A stretch of DNA of 64,000 bases from [Haemophilus] ducreyi (GTDB taxonomy: Bacteria; Pseudomonadota; Gammaproteobacteria; Enterobacterales; Pasteurellaceae), in NCBI RefSeq assembly GCF_900109315.1, contig NZ_FOJC01000002.1, forward strand, positions 124,001 through 188,000, in the 5' to 3' direction. The position numbers were made by a program, and so were the translations under genes. The notes below the pieces were generated by a model that was given only the letters and a program-made list of their open reading frames with translations, did no database searches and had not been told where the DNA came from. Of this stretch, positions 56,471-64,000 are shown piece after piece. Numbering within the stretch: the first letter of the stretch is position 1; each line of letters starts with the position of its first letter.

Positions 56471-59128
56471 ATGTCAGCGTTAGAAAGAGATGTAGACCCA
56501 TTTGAAACGAAAGAGTGGCTTGAATCATTAGACTCATTAATTCGTGTTGAAGGTGCTGAACGTGCACAGTTTATTATTGATGAATTATTAAATCAAGCTC
56601 GTGCGGGAGGCGTGCCTGTTCAATCAGGTGTAACAACAGCATACGTAAATACGATCCCTGTATCGGCACAACCAGCGTATCCGGGGGATCACGCGATAGA
56701 GCATCGTATTCGCTCGGCTGTTCGCTGGAATGCTATCGCAATGGTTTTACGTAGTCAGAAAAAAGATCTTGATTTAGGCGGTCATATTTCAACATTCCAA
56801 TCTGCAGCAACAATGTATGAAGTTTGTTACAATCACTTTTTCAAAGCAGCAACAGATAAGAATGGTGGTGATTTAATTTTTTCACAAGGTCATGCTGCAC
56901 CAGGTATCTATGCGCGTGCTTTCTTAGAAGGTCGCCTTAGCGAACAACAAATGGATAACTTCCGTCAAGAAGCATTTATTGATGGTTTATCTTCATATCC
57001 ACATCCAAAACTAATGCCTGAATTCTGGCAATTCTCAACCGTATCAATGGGATTAGGCCCTGTTAATGCAGTTTACCAAGCACGTTTCTTAAAATATCTT
57101 GAAAACCGTGGTTTAAAAGACACGGCAGATCAAAAAGTTTATGCATTCTTAGGCGATGGTGAAATGGACGAAATTGAGTCTAAAGGGGCATTAACTTTTG
57201 CAGCACGTGAGAAGTTAGATAACTTAATTTTTACAATCAGTTGTAACTTGCAACGTTTAGATGGCCCAGTTAATGGTAATGGTAAGATTATTCAAGAACT
57301 AGAAGGACTATTTGTTGGTGCTGGTTGGGAAGTTATTAAAGTATTATGGGGGAGTAATTGGGATAAATTATTCGCAAAAGATACTTCAGGTAAGTTAACA
57401 CAGTTAATGATGGAAGTATTAGATGGTGATTATTTAACCTTTAAATCTAAAAATGGTGCTTACATTCGTGAACATTTCTTCGGTCGTTATCCTGAAACAG
57501 CCGCATTAGTTGCAGATATGTCTGATGATGAAATTTGGGAATTACGTCGTGGAGCGCACGATAGTGAAAAACTTTATGCAGCATATGCTAAAGCGCAACA
57601 TGCAACGAAACCAGTTGTTATCTTAGCTCATCAAGTAAAAGGCTATAAGATTCCAGAAGCAGAAAGTAAGAATACGGCTCATCAATCGAAAAAAATGTCT
57701 TATGATAGCCTTAAAGGATTCCGTGACTACTTTGAATTACCATTAACGGATGAACAAGTAGAAAATTTAGAATATATTAAATTTTCAGAAGGCTCAGCGG
57801 AGTATGAATATTTACATGCTCATCGTAAAGCCTTAAATGGTTATGTGCCAGTTCGTCGTAAAGCGTTTAATATTGATTATCAGGTGCCTGCATTAGAAGA
57901 ATTTCAAGCATTATTAGAAGCACAACCGCGTGGTATATCAACTACTATGGCATTTAGTCGTGTGTTGAATACATTATTAAAAAATAAAAATATTGGTAAA
58001 ACAATTGTACCAATTATTGCTGATGAAGCGCGTACTTTTGGTATGGAAGGTTTATTCCGTCAAATTGGTATTTATAATCCACATGGTCAAAACTATGTGC
58101 CTTCGGATCGAGATCTTGTTGCTTATTACCGTGAAGCGAAAGATGGTCAAGTTTTACAAGAAGGTATTAATGAATTAGGTGCGACATCTTCTTGGGTAGC
58201 TGCAGCAACCTCTTATTCTGTAAGTAACCAACCAATGATTCCTTTCTTCATTTATTATTCAATGTTTGGTTTCCAACGCGTTGGCGATATGATGTGGTTA
58301 GCGGGCGACCAATTAGCTCGAGGCTTTATGATCGGGGGTACTTCTGGCCGTACAACATTAAACGGCGAAGGTTTACAGCATGAAGATGGTCACAGCCATA
58401 TTCAAGCGAGCGTTATTCCGAACTGTGTGACTTATGATCCATCATTTGCTTTTGAAGTTGCGGTTATTGTACAAGATGGTATTAACCGTATGTATGGTGA
58501 GAAACAAGAAGATGTATTCTATTACATTACCACTTTAAATGAAGTTACTGAACAGCCAGCAATGCCTAGCGGTGCTGAAGAAGGTATCCGTAAAGGATTG
58601 TATAAATTTGAAACGGTTGAAGGTAAGAAAGGCAAAGGCCATGTACAATTGTTAGGTTCTGGTGCAATTATGCGTCATGTTCGTGAAGCAGCACAAATTC
58701 TTGCGAAAGAGTATGGCATTACTTCATATGTGTTCTCAGCACCTTCATTTAATGAATTAGGCCGTGATGGCGCAGATTGTGCACGTTGGAATTTATTACA
58801 TCCAACGGAGGCTCCACGAGTTCCATATGTTGGTCAAGTATTAGCTGATTTACCAACGGTTGCATCAACGGATTACATGAAATTATACGCAGAGCAAATC
58901 CGTGCTTATGTCCCAACTAGACACTATCATGTGTTAGGTACGGATGGCTTTGGTCGTTCTGATAGCCGTGCAAATTTACGTGAACATTTTGAAGTTAATG
59001 AACATTATGTTGTAGTTGCTGCATTAGCACAACTAGCGAAAGAAGACTCGGTAGATGCTAAAGTTGTTGAAGAAGCAATCAAAAAATTCGGCTTAAACGT
59101 AGATCGTATTAATCCATTATACGCTTAA
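56471..59128 (+). CDS. aceE: Pyruvate dehydrogenase E1 component (homodimeric type)
   Basis: AceE decarboxylates pyruvate with thiamine diphosphate and reductively acetylates the lipoyl domains of AceF. It is the large homodimeric E1 (885 residues) with FSQGHAAPGIYARAFLEGRL, the ThDP motif FLGDGEMDEIESKGAL...ISCNLQRLDGPVNGN and the C-terminal PTRHYHVLGTDGFGRSDSR. It is the first gene of aceE-aceF-lpdA. The 78-base gap to aceF contains a strong hairpin. Confidence 0.97.
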   Translation: MSALERDVDPFETKEWLESLDSLIRVEGAERAQFIIDELLNQARAGGVPVQSGVTTAYVNTIPVSAQPAYPGDHAIEHRIRSAVRWNAIAMVLRSQKKDLDLGGHISTFQSAATMYEVCYNHFFKAATDKNGGDLIFSQGHAAPGIYARAFLEGRLSEQQMDNFRQEAFIDGLSSYPHPKLMPEFWQFSTVSMGLGPVNAVYQARFLKYLENRGLKDTADQKVYAFLGDGEMDEIESKGALTFAAREKLDNLIFTISCNLQRLDGPVNGNGKIIQELEGLFVGAGWEVIKVLWGSNWDKLFAKDTSGKLTQLMMEVLDGDYLTFKSKNGAYIREHFFGRYPETAALVADMSDDEIWELRRGAHDSEKLYAAYAKAQHATKPVVILAHQVKGYKIPEAESKNTAHQSKKMSYDSLKGFRDYFELPLTDEQVENLEYIKFSEGSAEYEYLHAHRKALNGYVPVRRKAFNIDYQVPALEEFQALLEAQPRGISTTMAFSRVLNTLLKNKNIGKTIVPIIADEARTFGMEGLFRQIGIYNPHGQNYVPSDRDLVAYYREAKDGQVLQEGINELGATSSWVAAATSYSVSNQPMIPFFIYYSMFGFQRVGDMMWLAGDQLARGFMIGGTSGRTTLNGEGLQHEDGHSHIQASVIPNCVTYDPSFAFEVAVIVQDGINRMYGEKQEDVFYYITTLNEVTEQPAMPSGAEEGIRKGLYKFETVEGKKGKGHVQLLGSGAIMRHVREAAQILAKEYGITSYVFSAPSFNELGRDGADCARWNLLHPTEAPRVPYVGQVLADLPTVASTDYMKLYAEQIRAYVPTRHYHVLGTDGFGRSDSRANLREHFEVNEHYVVVAALAQLAKEDSVDAKVVEEAIKKFGLNVDRINPLYA

Positions 59129-59137
59129 TAAACTTTG

Positions 59138-59178
59138 AAGCGGCCATTATTATAATATTTTTACAAATATGGCCGCTT
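59138..59178 (+). promoter_or_regulatory. Hairpin between aceE and aceF
   Basis: Perfect 10-bp stem AAGCGGCCAT / ATGGCCGCTT with a 21-base AT-rich loop, 9 bases after aceE. It has no T run after it on the plus strand, so it more likely acts on mRNA processing or stability than as a full terminator. The AAGCGG arm resembles a decayed uptake sequence. Confidence 0.6.
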
Positions 59179-59206
59179 GCTTAATTCGGAACGAAGGGAT
59201 ATAAAA

Positions 59207-60763
59207 ATGTCAAAACAAATTAATGTGCCAGATATTGGTGGCGATGAAGTTACCGTAACAGAAGTAATGGTTAATGTTGGCGATACTATTACAATTGATC
59301 AATCAATTATTAATGTGGAAGGTGATAAGGCCTCAATGGAAGTGCCAGCACCTGAAGCGGGCGTGGTAAAACATGTATTAGTTAAAGTGGGTGATAAAGT
59401 CACGACTGGTTCAGCAATGCTCGTGTTAGAAACGGCAGATGCCGCACCGCAAGTTTCAGCTCCAGTTGCTGTTTCAGTAGCATCAGCTATTGTTGAAGTA
59501 AATGTACCTGATATCGGTGGTGATGAAGTAAACGTGACGGAAATTATGGTTAACGTTGGCGATGAAATTACTGAAGAGCAATCATTAATTACTGTAGAAG
59601 GTGATAAAGCATCTATGGAAGTCCCTGCACCATTTGCGGGTGTAGTAAAAGAAATTTTAGTCAAATCAGGTGATAAAGTCTCAACCGGTTCATTAATTAT
59701 GAAATTTGAAGTAGCGGGTGCGGCTCCAGCTTCTGCAACTGTTGCACCAACCGCGGTAGTTGCGCCTACAGCTCAGTCTGCTAAAGAACAAGGTCAATCA
59801 GGTTTAAGCCAAGCACAAGTAGAAGCAAGTTCAGTATTTGCGCACGCTACTCCGGTTATTCGCCGTTTAGCGCGTGAATTTGGCGTAAATTTAGATAAAG
59901 TTAAAGGTTCAGGCCGTAAAGGGCGTATTATTAAAGAAGATCTTCAAGCATACGTTAAAACAGCTGTTCAAGTATTTGAACAACAAGGTGGATCGACAGC
60001 AAGTGCAAGCGGAGCGGGTTTAGGTTTATTACCATGGCCAAAAGTTGACTTTAGCAAATTCGGCGAAGTTGAAGAAGTTGAGTTAAGCCGTATTAATAAA
60101 ATTTCTGGTGCAAACTTACATCGCAACTGGGTTATGATTCCACATGTAACGCATTTTGATCGTACTGATATCACTGCACTTGAAGAGTTCCGTAAAGAAC
60201 AAAATAAACTAGCAGAAAAACAGAAATTAGACGTCAAAATCACACCGGTTGTATTCATTATGAAAGCCGTCGCAAAAGCATTAGAAGCATTCCCTCGTTT
60301 CAATAGCTCACTTTCTGAAGATGCACAACGTTTAACACTTAAAAAATATATTAACATTGGCGTAGCAGTAGATACACCAAATGGTCTAGTCGTACCTGTG
60401 TTCAAAAATGTGAATAAAAAAGGTATTATTGAACTTTCTCGCGAGTTAATGGAAGTATCTAAGAAAGCACGTGATGGCAAATTAACCGCTTCGGATATGC
60501 AAGGTGGATGCTTTATTATCTCAAGTTTAGGCGGTATTGGTACAACGCACTTTACACCAATTGTAAATGCGCCAGAAGTCGCTATTTTAGGTGTTTCTAA
60601 ATCTGAAACATTACCGGTATGGAATGGTAAAGAGTTTACTCCTCGCTTAATGCTTCCATTATCATTATCATTTGACCACCGTGTAATCGATGGGGCTGAT
60701 GGTGCACGCTTCTTAAGCTACATCAACGGCGTATTAGCAGACATTCGTCGTTTAGTAATGTAA
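59207..60763 (+). CDS. aceF: Pyruvate dehydrogenase E2, dihydrolipoyl acetyltransferase
   Basis: AceF forms the core of the pyruvate dehydrogenase complex and transfers acetyl groups to CoA. Starting at ATG 59207 (518 residues, behind GAAGGGA), it has two tandem lipoyl domains with lipoylated Lys41 and Lys134, each in a [11 protein letters not shown] context. Ala/Pro-rich linkers, the E3-binding domain ([25 protein letters not shown]) and the catalytic domain with [16 protein letters not shown] follow. E. coli AceF has three lipoyl domains; two is a common variant. A TTG frame start at 59177 is not supported. Confidence 0.97.
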   Translation: MSKQINVPDIGGDEVTVTEVMVNVGDTITIDQSIINVEGDKASMEVPAPEAGVVKHVLVKVGDKVTTGSAMLVLETADAAPQVSAPVAVSVASAIVEVNVPDIGGDEVNVTEIMVNVGDEITEEQSLITVEGDKASMEVPAPFAGVVKEILVKSGDKVSTGSLIMKFEVAGAAPASATVAPTAVVAPTAQSAKEQGQSGLSQAQVEASSVFAHATPVIRRLAREFGVNLDKVKGSGRKGRIIKEDLQAYVKTAVQVFEQQGGSTASASGAGLGLLPWPKVDFSKFGEVEEVELSRINKISGANLHRNWVMIPHVTHFDRTDITALEEFRKEQNKLAEKQKLDVKITPVVFIMKAVAKALEAFPRFNSSLSEDAQRLTLKKYINIGVAVDTPNGLVVPVFKNVNKKGIIELSRELMEVSKKARDGKLTASDMQGGCFIISSLGGIGTTHFTPIVNAPEVAILGVSKSETLPVWNGKEFTPRLMLPLSLSFDHRVIDGADGARFLSYINGVLADIRRLVM

Positions 60764-60773
60764 TTTAAACAAA

Positions 60774-60805
60774 CGGTCTATTTGGCAAAAAGCCAAATTA
60801 GACCG
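60774..60805 (+). promoter_or_regulatory. Hairpin between aceF and lpdA
   Basis: CGGTCTATTTGGC / GCCAAATTAGACCG, a 13-bp stem with one bulge and a 5-A loop, 10 bases after aceF. The right arm runs into an exact uptake core ACCGCTTGT (60802-60810). No T run follows on the plus strand, so it may give partial termination or 3' protection rather than a full stop. Confidence 0.6.
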
Positions 60806-60829
60806 CTTGTAAGACTAATTGAGGCAAAA

Positions 60830-62254
60830 ATGAGTAAAGAAATTAAAACCCAAGTTGTCGTACTTGGTGCGGGCCCTGCAGGTTATTCGGCAGCATTCCG
60901 TTGTGCAGATTTAGGTTTAGAAACGGTTATTGTTGAACGTTATTCAACATTAGGTGGTGTGTGTTTAAATGTAGGGTGTATTCCTTCAAAAGCATTATTA
61001 CACGTTGCTAAAGTGATTGAAGAAGCAAAACATGCGGATAAAAATGGTATTACATTTGGTGAACCAATCATTGATTTAGATAAAGTCCGTAAGGGTAAAG
61101 AAGCCGTAGTGTCAAAATTGACGGGTGGTTTAGCGGGTATGGCTAAAGCGCGTAAAGTAACGGTTATAGAAGGTTTAGCAGCATTTACTGATTCGCATAC
61201 CCTAGTTGTACGTGATCGAGATGGCAATCCGACGACAATTAAATTTGATAATGCTATTATTGCAGCGGGTTCTCGTCCTATTGAATTACCATTTATTCCA
61301 CACGAGGATCCTCGTATTTGGAACTCTACCGATGCACTTAAATTAAAAGAAATTCCGAAAAAACTTTTAATTATGGGCGGTGGAATTATCGGCTTGGAAA
61401 TGGGAACTGTATATCAATCACTAGGATCAGAGATTGAAGTAGTCGAAATGTTTGATCAAGTTATCCCGGCGGCAGATAAAGATGTTGTTTCAATTTATAG
61501 CAAACAAGTTGAGAAAAAATTCAAATTAATGCTTGAAACCAAAGTAACGGCAGTAAAAGCGGAAGATGATGGTATTTATGTCTCAATGGAAGGCAAGGCT
61601 TGTAATGATACTAAGCGTTATGATGCTGTTTTAGTTGCTATTGGCCGTGTACCAAATGGTAAATTGATCGACGCGGGTAAAGCGGGCGTAGAAGTAGATG
61701 AACGCGGTTTTATTCATACTGATAAACAAATGCGTACTAATGTACCACATATTTTCGCTATCGGTGACGTTGTGGGCCAACCAATGCTAGCGCATAAAGG
61801 TGTACATGAAGGTCATGTTGCTGCGGAAGTTATTGCAGGAAAAAAACATTATTTCGATCCAAAAGTAATTCCTTCAATTGCTTATACCGAACCTGAAGTG
61901 GCTTGGGTGGGTAAAACAGAAAAAGAATGTAAACAAGAAGGATTAAACTATGAAGTGGCTAAATTCCCTTGGGCTGCTTCTGGACGTGCAATTGCTTCAG
62001 AATGTTCTGAAGGAATGACAAAATTAATCTTTGATAAAGATACTCACCGCTTGTTAGGTGGGGCAATTGTTGGTTCAAATGGCGGTGAATTACTAGGAGA
62101 AATTGGCTTAGCAATTGAAATGGGTTGTGATGCAGAAGATATTGCTTTAACTATTCATGCACACCCAACTTTACATGAATCCGTTGGTTTAGCCGCAGAA
62201 GTATTTGAAGGATCTATTACAGATTTACCAAATGCGAAAGCAAAAAAACGCTAA
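60830..62254 (+). CDS. lpdA: Dihydrolipoyl dehydrogenase (E3)
   Basis: LpdA reoxidises dihydrolipoamide of the pyruvate and 2-oxoglutarate dehydrogenase complexes using FAD and NAD+. From ATG 60830 (474 residues, GAGG upstream) it has the FAD motif VVLGAGPAGYSAA, redox disulfide Cys45-Cys50 in GGVCLNVGCIPSK, the NAD-binding LLIMGGGIIGLEMG, the second FAD motif HIFAIGDVVGQPMLAHKG and the catalytic His-Glu pair in HAHPTLHE. A long terminator follows. The in-frame start at 60782 would begin within the hairpin and is not supported. Confidence 0.97.
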   Translation: MSKEIKTQVVVLGAGPAGYSAAFRCADLGLETVIVERYSTLGGVCLNVGCIPSKALLHVAKVIEEAKHADKNGITFGEPIIDLDKVRKGKEAVVSKLTGGLAGMAKARKVTVIEGLAAFTDSHTLVVRDRDGNPTTIKFDNAIIAAGSRPIELPFIPHEDPRIWNSTDALKLKEIPKKLLIMGGGIIGLEMGTVYQSLGSEIEVVEMFDQVIPAADKDVVSIYSKQVEKKFKLMLETKVTAVKAEDDGIYVSMEGKACNDTKRYDAVLVAIGRVPNGKLIDAGKAGVEVDERGFIHTDKQMRTNVPHIFAIGDVVGQPMLAHKGVHEGHVAAEVIAGKKHYFDPKVIPSIAYTEPEVAWVGKTEKECKQEGLNYEVAKFPWAASGRAIASECSEGMTKLIFDKDTHRLLGGAIVGSNGGELLGEIGLAIEMGCDAEDIALTIHAHPTLHESVGLAAEVFEGSITDLPNAKAKKR

Positions 62255-62264
62255 TTTATGATTA

Positions 62265-62313
62265 AATAAGCGGTAAGATTTTGCAAATTTTTTGTCTAAT
62301 CTTACCGCTTATT
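62265..62313 (+). terminator. Terminator after lpdA
   Basis: Perfect 16-bp inverted repeat (AATAAGCGGTAAGATT and its complement) with a 17-base loop containing TTGCAAATTTTTTG. Like the hairpin after tamB it begins with an AGCGGT core followed by TTTTGCAAA, the extended uptake-sequence pattern. Confidence 0.85.
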
Positions 62314-62464
62314 ATTTAAAATGGTTTAATGTTATAAGTTTAGCTTAAAAAGCAATATATTATGTTCTTTTTTTCATCACTTGAAATTAAAGCAATAAAT
62401 TATTATTGACATGTATTCAGATATTCGTAGAATAATAATTACTGATTGCAAATAATCATTTAAA

Positions 62465-62540
62465 GCGGGAATAGCTCAGTTGGTAGATCCAGACCTTCCA
62501 AGGTCTGGGCTCGCGAGTTCGAGCATCGTTTCCCGCTCCA
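62465..62540 (+). tRNA. tRNA-Gly-like gene, probably defective
   Basis: 76 bases including TCCA. Acceptor GCGGGAA / TTCCCGC is intact and the sequence closely follows tRNA-Gly(GCC) as known in related bacteria. However, the D stem pairs GCTC with GATC (one mismatch), the anticodon arm AGACC / GGTCT encloses only six bases (TTCCAA, not seven), the variable region has one base too many, and the T stem GCGAG / ATCGT has a G-A mismatch. A program may read the anticodon as TCC, but the loop is not standard. tRNA-Cys follows after 7 bases. Confidence 0.7.
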
Positions 62541-62547
62541 TCCTTAT

Positions 62548-62621
62548 GGCGTGTTAGCAAAGCGGTTATGCACTGGATTGCAAATCCATGTAGATCGGTT
62601 CGATTCCGGTACACGCCTCCA
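62548..62621 (+). tRNA. tRNA-Cys(GCA)
   Basis: 74 bases including TCCA. Acceptor GGCGTGT / ACACGCC pairs fully, D stem GCA / TGC, anticodon loop TTGCAAA gives GCA, and the T arm ATCGG-TTCGATT-CCGGT is intact. The first pair of the anticodon stem (C-T) is mismatched, which is the only blemish. In relatives a tRNA-Gly, tRNA-Cys, tRNA-Leu cluster is usual; no tRNA-Leu follows here. Confidence 0.9.
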
Positions 62622-62782
62622 TTAATTATTCCAAGTCATTTTAAATATTCCTAGCTTTTATAGAGCCTATATAATTTCATTTTATTCAAATACCTATTAG
62701 ACTATAAATAATCATTTTTGTAAAATGAGTAATTAATTTTATTTTGCTATCAGTTGTCACTTCCAATATTTTGTTAACCTGT

Positions 62783-62788
62783 TATACT
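62783..62788 (+). promoter_or_regulatory. Putative -10 element of rnpB
   Basis: TATACT located ten bases before the predicted rnpB 5' end. The corresponding -35 is poor (CTTCCA at 17-base spacing). Confidence 0.5.
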
Positions 62789-62797
62789 TCTTTATCT

Positions 62798-63178
62798 GAG
62801 TTAGTTAGGCAATCACTGGTTTATTGAAGCCCTAAAGTGTTCTTTAGAACAAACTAGTGGGACAAATAGACGAGAGGAAAGTCCGAGCTACAAAGGGCAG
62901 AGTGCCAGATAACGTCTGGGAGGCGTGAGCCTACGACTAGTGCAACAGAGAGCAGACCGCCTGTTATTAAATAGGTAAGGGTGAAAGGGTGTGGTAAGAG
63001 CACACCGCGTGAATGGTAACATTTCACGGCACGGTAAACTCCACTCGTAGCAAGACCAAATAGGAATCCAATGAGTGGCCCGTTCAGGATTCGGGTAGGT
63101 TGCTTGAGCTTGTGTGTGAATACAAGCCTAGAGGAATGATTGTCCACGACAGAACTCGGCTTATCGACTAACTCAGTT
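62798..63178 (+). ncRNA. rnpB: RNase P RNA (M1), bacterial type A
   Basis: Catalytic RNA of RNase P, which makes tRNA 5' ends. Conserved cores are visible in order: GAGGAAAGTCCGAGCT (about 62874), GGTAAGGGTGAAAGGGTG (about 62972), CACGGTAAACTCCA (about 63030), CCGTTCAGGATTCGGGTAG and AGAACTCGGCTTATCGACTAACTC near the 3' end (each quoted in part). The 5' GAGTTAGT pairs with the 3' ACTAACTC to close helix P1, which sets the ends to within a few bases. A terminator follows directly. Confidence 0.96.
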
Positions 63179-63185
63179 CAATTTA

Positions 63186-63217
63186 AAAAAGCGAATAGGA
63201 CCGCCTGTTCGCTTTTT
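63186..63217 (+). terminator. Terminator of rnpB
   Basis: AAAAAGCGAA / TTCGCTTTTT (10 bp) with an inner AGG/CCT extension and a following T-rich stretch. Confidence 0.9.
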
Positions 63218-63239
63218 GCTTTTTACAAGGAGATAATTA

Positions 63240-63884
63240 ATGCACTTCTTTAAATTAGTTGTGTTTCCTCTATTCTGTTTAGTTGCGCCATTGTCAGTGA
63301 TGGCACATCCGCATTCTTTTGTTGATTTGAAAAATAAAGTATTAGTTGACGGAACCCAATTAAAAGGGTTTCAGATGGAATGGACTATGGATGAAATTGC
63401 TTCAGCTGAATTGATTTATGAAGTTAAAAATAATCCTGATCATCAAGCGGCAAAAAAATCTATTACGGCTGAAATGGAGCAAACAGCGATTGAAAATCAC
63501 TATTTTAGTTATTTATATAATGCCAAAGATCAGCCGTTAAAATTTAGTGCTAAACCTTCGAATACAACATTTAGGATTGCAGGTAATCGTGTGGTGTTTT
63601 ACATTACTTTTTACTTAAGTAAACCTTATGATCTTAAAAATAATGCCATTCGTTTTTATACTTATGAGCCAAGTTACTATATGGCGATGGAGTATAATAA
63701 TCAACGAGACTTATCAATTAATTCTTCAGAATGTAAAGCGAAATTAACCCAACCAAATGTTAACAATTCATTACGTTTATATGCTTCAAGTTTAGATAAA
63801 AATCAAAAACCTAATATGCCTGACGGTGAAGATAATTCACTTGGTGCTCAATTTGCTCAAACTGTGGAGGTGGTATGCGAATAA
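63240..63884 (+). CDS. DUF1007 family periplasmic protein
   Basis: A 214-residue secreted protein with a clear signal peptide (MHFFKLVVFPLFCLVAPLSVMA) and the DUF1007 start AHPHSFVDLKNKV, whose His residues right after cleavage suggest a metal-related role. Other family features are the MEWTMDEIASAEL region and RFYTYEPSYYMAMEY. In relatives it is paired with a NicO-family nickel/cobalt transporter gene, which also follows here with a 10-base overlap. Function inferred from context only. The ATG has CAAGGAGATAATTA as ribosome binding site. Confidence 0.9.
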   Translation: MHFFKLVVFPLFCLVAPLSVMAHPHSFVDLKNKVLVDGTQLKGFQMEWTMDEIASAELIYEVKNNPDHQAAKKSITAEMEQTAIENHYFSYLYNAKDQPLKFSAKPSNTTFRIAGNRVVFYITFYLSKPYDLKNNAIRFYTYEPSYYMAMEYNNQRDLSINSSECKAKLTQPNVNNSLRLYASSLDKNQKPNMPDGEDNSLGAQFAQTVEVVCE

Positions 63885-64000
63885 ATAGCAAAGAATTAGT
63901 TGGAATAAGCATCATTTTACTATTAGGTTTGAGTATTTATCAATTTTATCCTTTTTTTCTATTTAAAGTGGTGGAGTGGCAAAAAGAATTTAATCAGCTG
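63875..64000 (+). CDS. Nickel/cobalt transporter (NicO-like), N-terminal part cut by window end
   Basis: 42 codons from ATG 63875 to the window edge (MRINSKELVGISIILLLG, then LSIYQFYPFFLFKVVEW, ending QKEFNQL). It has one N-terminal membrane helix followed by a periplasmic amphipathic start, which resembles the N-terminus of NicO-family nickel/cobalt exporters that follow DUF1007 genes. GGAGG 4 bases upstream is the ribosome binding site, inside the preceding gene. Assignment rests mainly on context, as only the N-terminus is visible. Confidence 0.65.
   Translation, partial: MRINSKELVGISIILLLGLSIYQFYPFFLFKVVEWQKEFNQL

Noticed and set aside
59297-59610. Direct DNA repeats in aceF
   Set aside because: They are the coding repeats of two lipoyl domains, not a mobile or regulatory repeat.
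59299-59664. 121-codon minus-strand ORF opposite aceF
   Set aside because: Antisense to the two lipoyl domains; its Ser/Thr-rich repeats mirror the repeated lipoyl coding sequence.
59968-60480. 170-codon minus-strand ORF opposite aceF
   Set aside because: Fully antisense to the conserved catalytic domain of AceF, with no independent signal.
62854-63147. 97-codon minus-strand ORF over rnpB
   Set aside because: It lies entirely inside the highly structured RNase P RNA, whose conserved cores read clearly on the plus strand.

Overview
The window is a stretch of chromosome from a gamma-proteobacterium of the family Pasteurellaceae. It is AT-rich. Gene content and protein sequences match Haemophilus/Actinobacillus relatives throughout: BioG-type biotin genes, a PAS-less ArcB, TamAB, CydDC, HflD-PurB and GlpR. 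Nine exact copies of ACAAGCGGT (either strand) against one AAGTGCGGT point to the Apl-type DNA uptake sequence used by the Actinobacillus pleuropneumoniae / Mannheimia branch, not the Haemophilus influenzae type. Most of the window is ordinary housekeeping chromosome. I found no CRISPR array, insertion sequence or prophage.

Layout. 1-3520: biotin operon bioF(partial)-bioG-bioC-bioD followed by smrB. 3659-6431: an EamA/DMT transporter and arcB. 6443-12177 (minus): a peptide/nickel-type ABC importer with a Tat-signal binding protein and a fused permease-ATPase. 12428-15542: hemW, bcp, gmhB, queF. 15669-21882: trmJ (minus), pntAB (plus), dcd-udk (minus), gpmA (minus). 22043-29987: envelope cluster envC, a stop-interrupted yibQ-like gene, tamA, tamB. 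30137-35760: cydD-cydC, hflD, purB. 35837-40246: glpR-ubiA and gyrB. 40330-41957 (minus): a dedA-family gene and purR. 42179-44330: a small variable patch with an MFS transporter and gene remnants, bounded by tRNA-Leu(CAA) and a decayed copy of its 3' part. 44578-48811: xseA, initiator tRNA-Met, mltA, a small hypothetical gene and cmoB. 49105-56132: rng, msbA, lolB-ispE-prs, pyrD. 56471-62254: pyruvate dehydrogenase genes aceE-aceF-lpdA. 62465-64000: a damaged-looking tRNA-Gly, tRNA-Cys, rnpB (RNase P RNA), and a DUF1007 protein followed by the start of a nickel/cobalt-exporter-like gene.

Functional groupings. The bio genes make the pimeloyl precursor and dethiobiotin. pntAB, cydDC, arcB, ubiA and the pyruvate dehydrogenase operon belong to redox and respiratory metabolism. 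envC, tamAB, mltA, lolB, msbA and gmhB serve the cell envelope. hemW, trmJ, cmoB, queF, rng, rnpB and the tRNAs serve heme delivery and RNA maturation.

The points most worth a second look are signs of decay or reorganisation: (a) the tRNA-Leu flanked patch, whose geometry is that of an old integration at a tRNA 3' end; (b) a tRNA-Gly with a 6-nt anticodon loop and stem mismatches; (c) an amber stop followed in frame by a cysteine-rich tail; (d) an in-frame TAA in the yibQ-like gene; (e) a fused permease-ATPase importer with a Tat-type binding protein; (f) strong hairpins in both intercistronic gaps of the pyruvate dehydrogenase operon. I did not find a convincing, wholly new multi-gene system.
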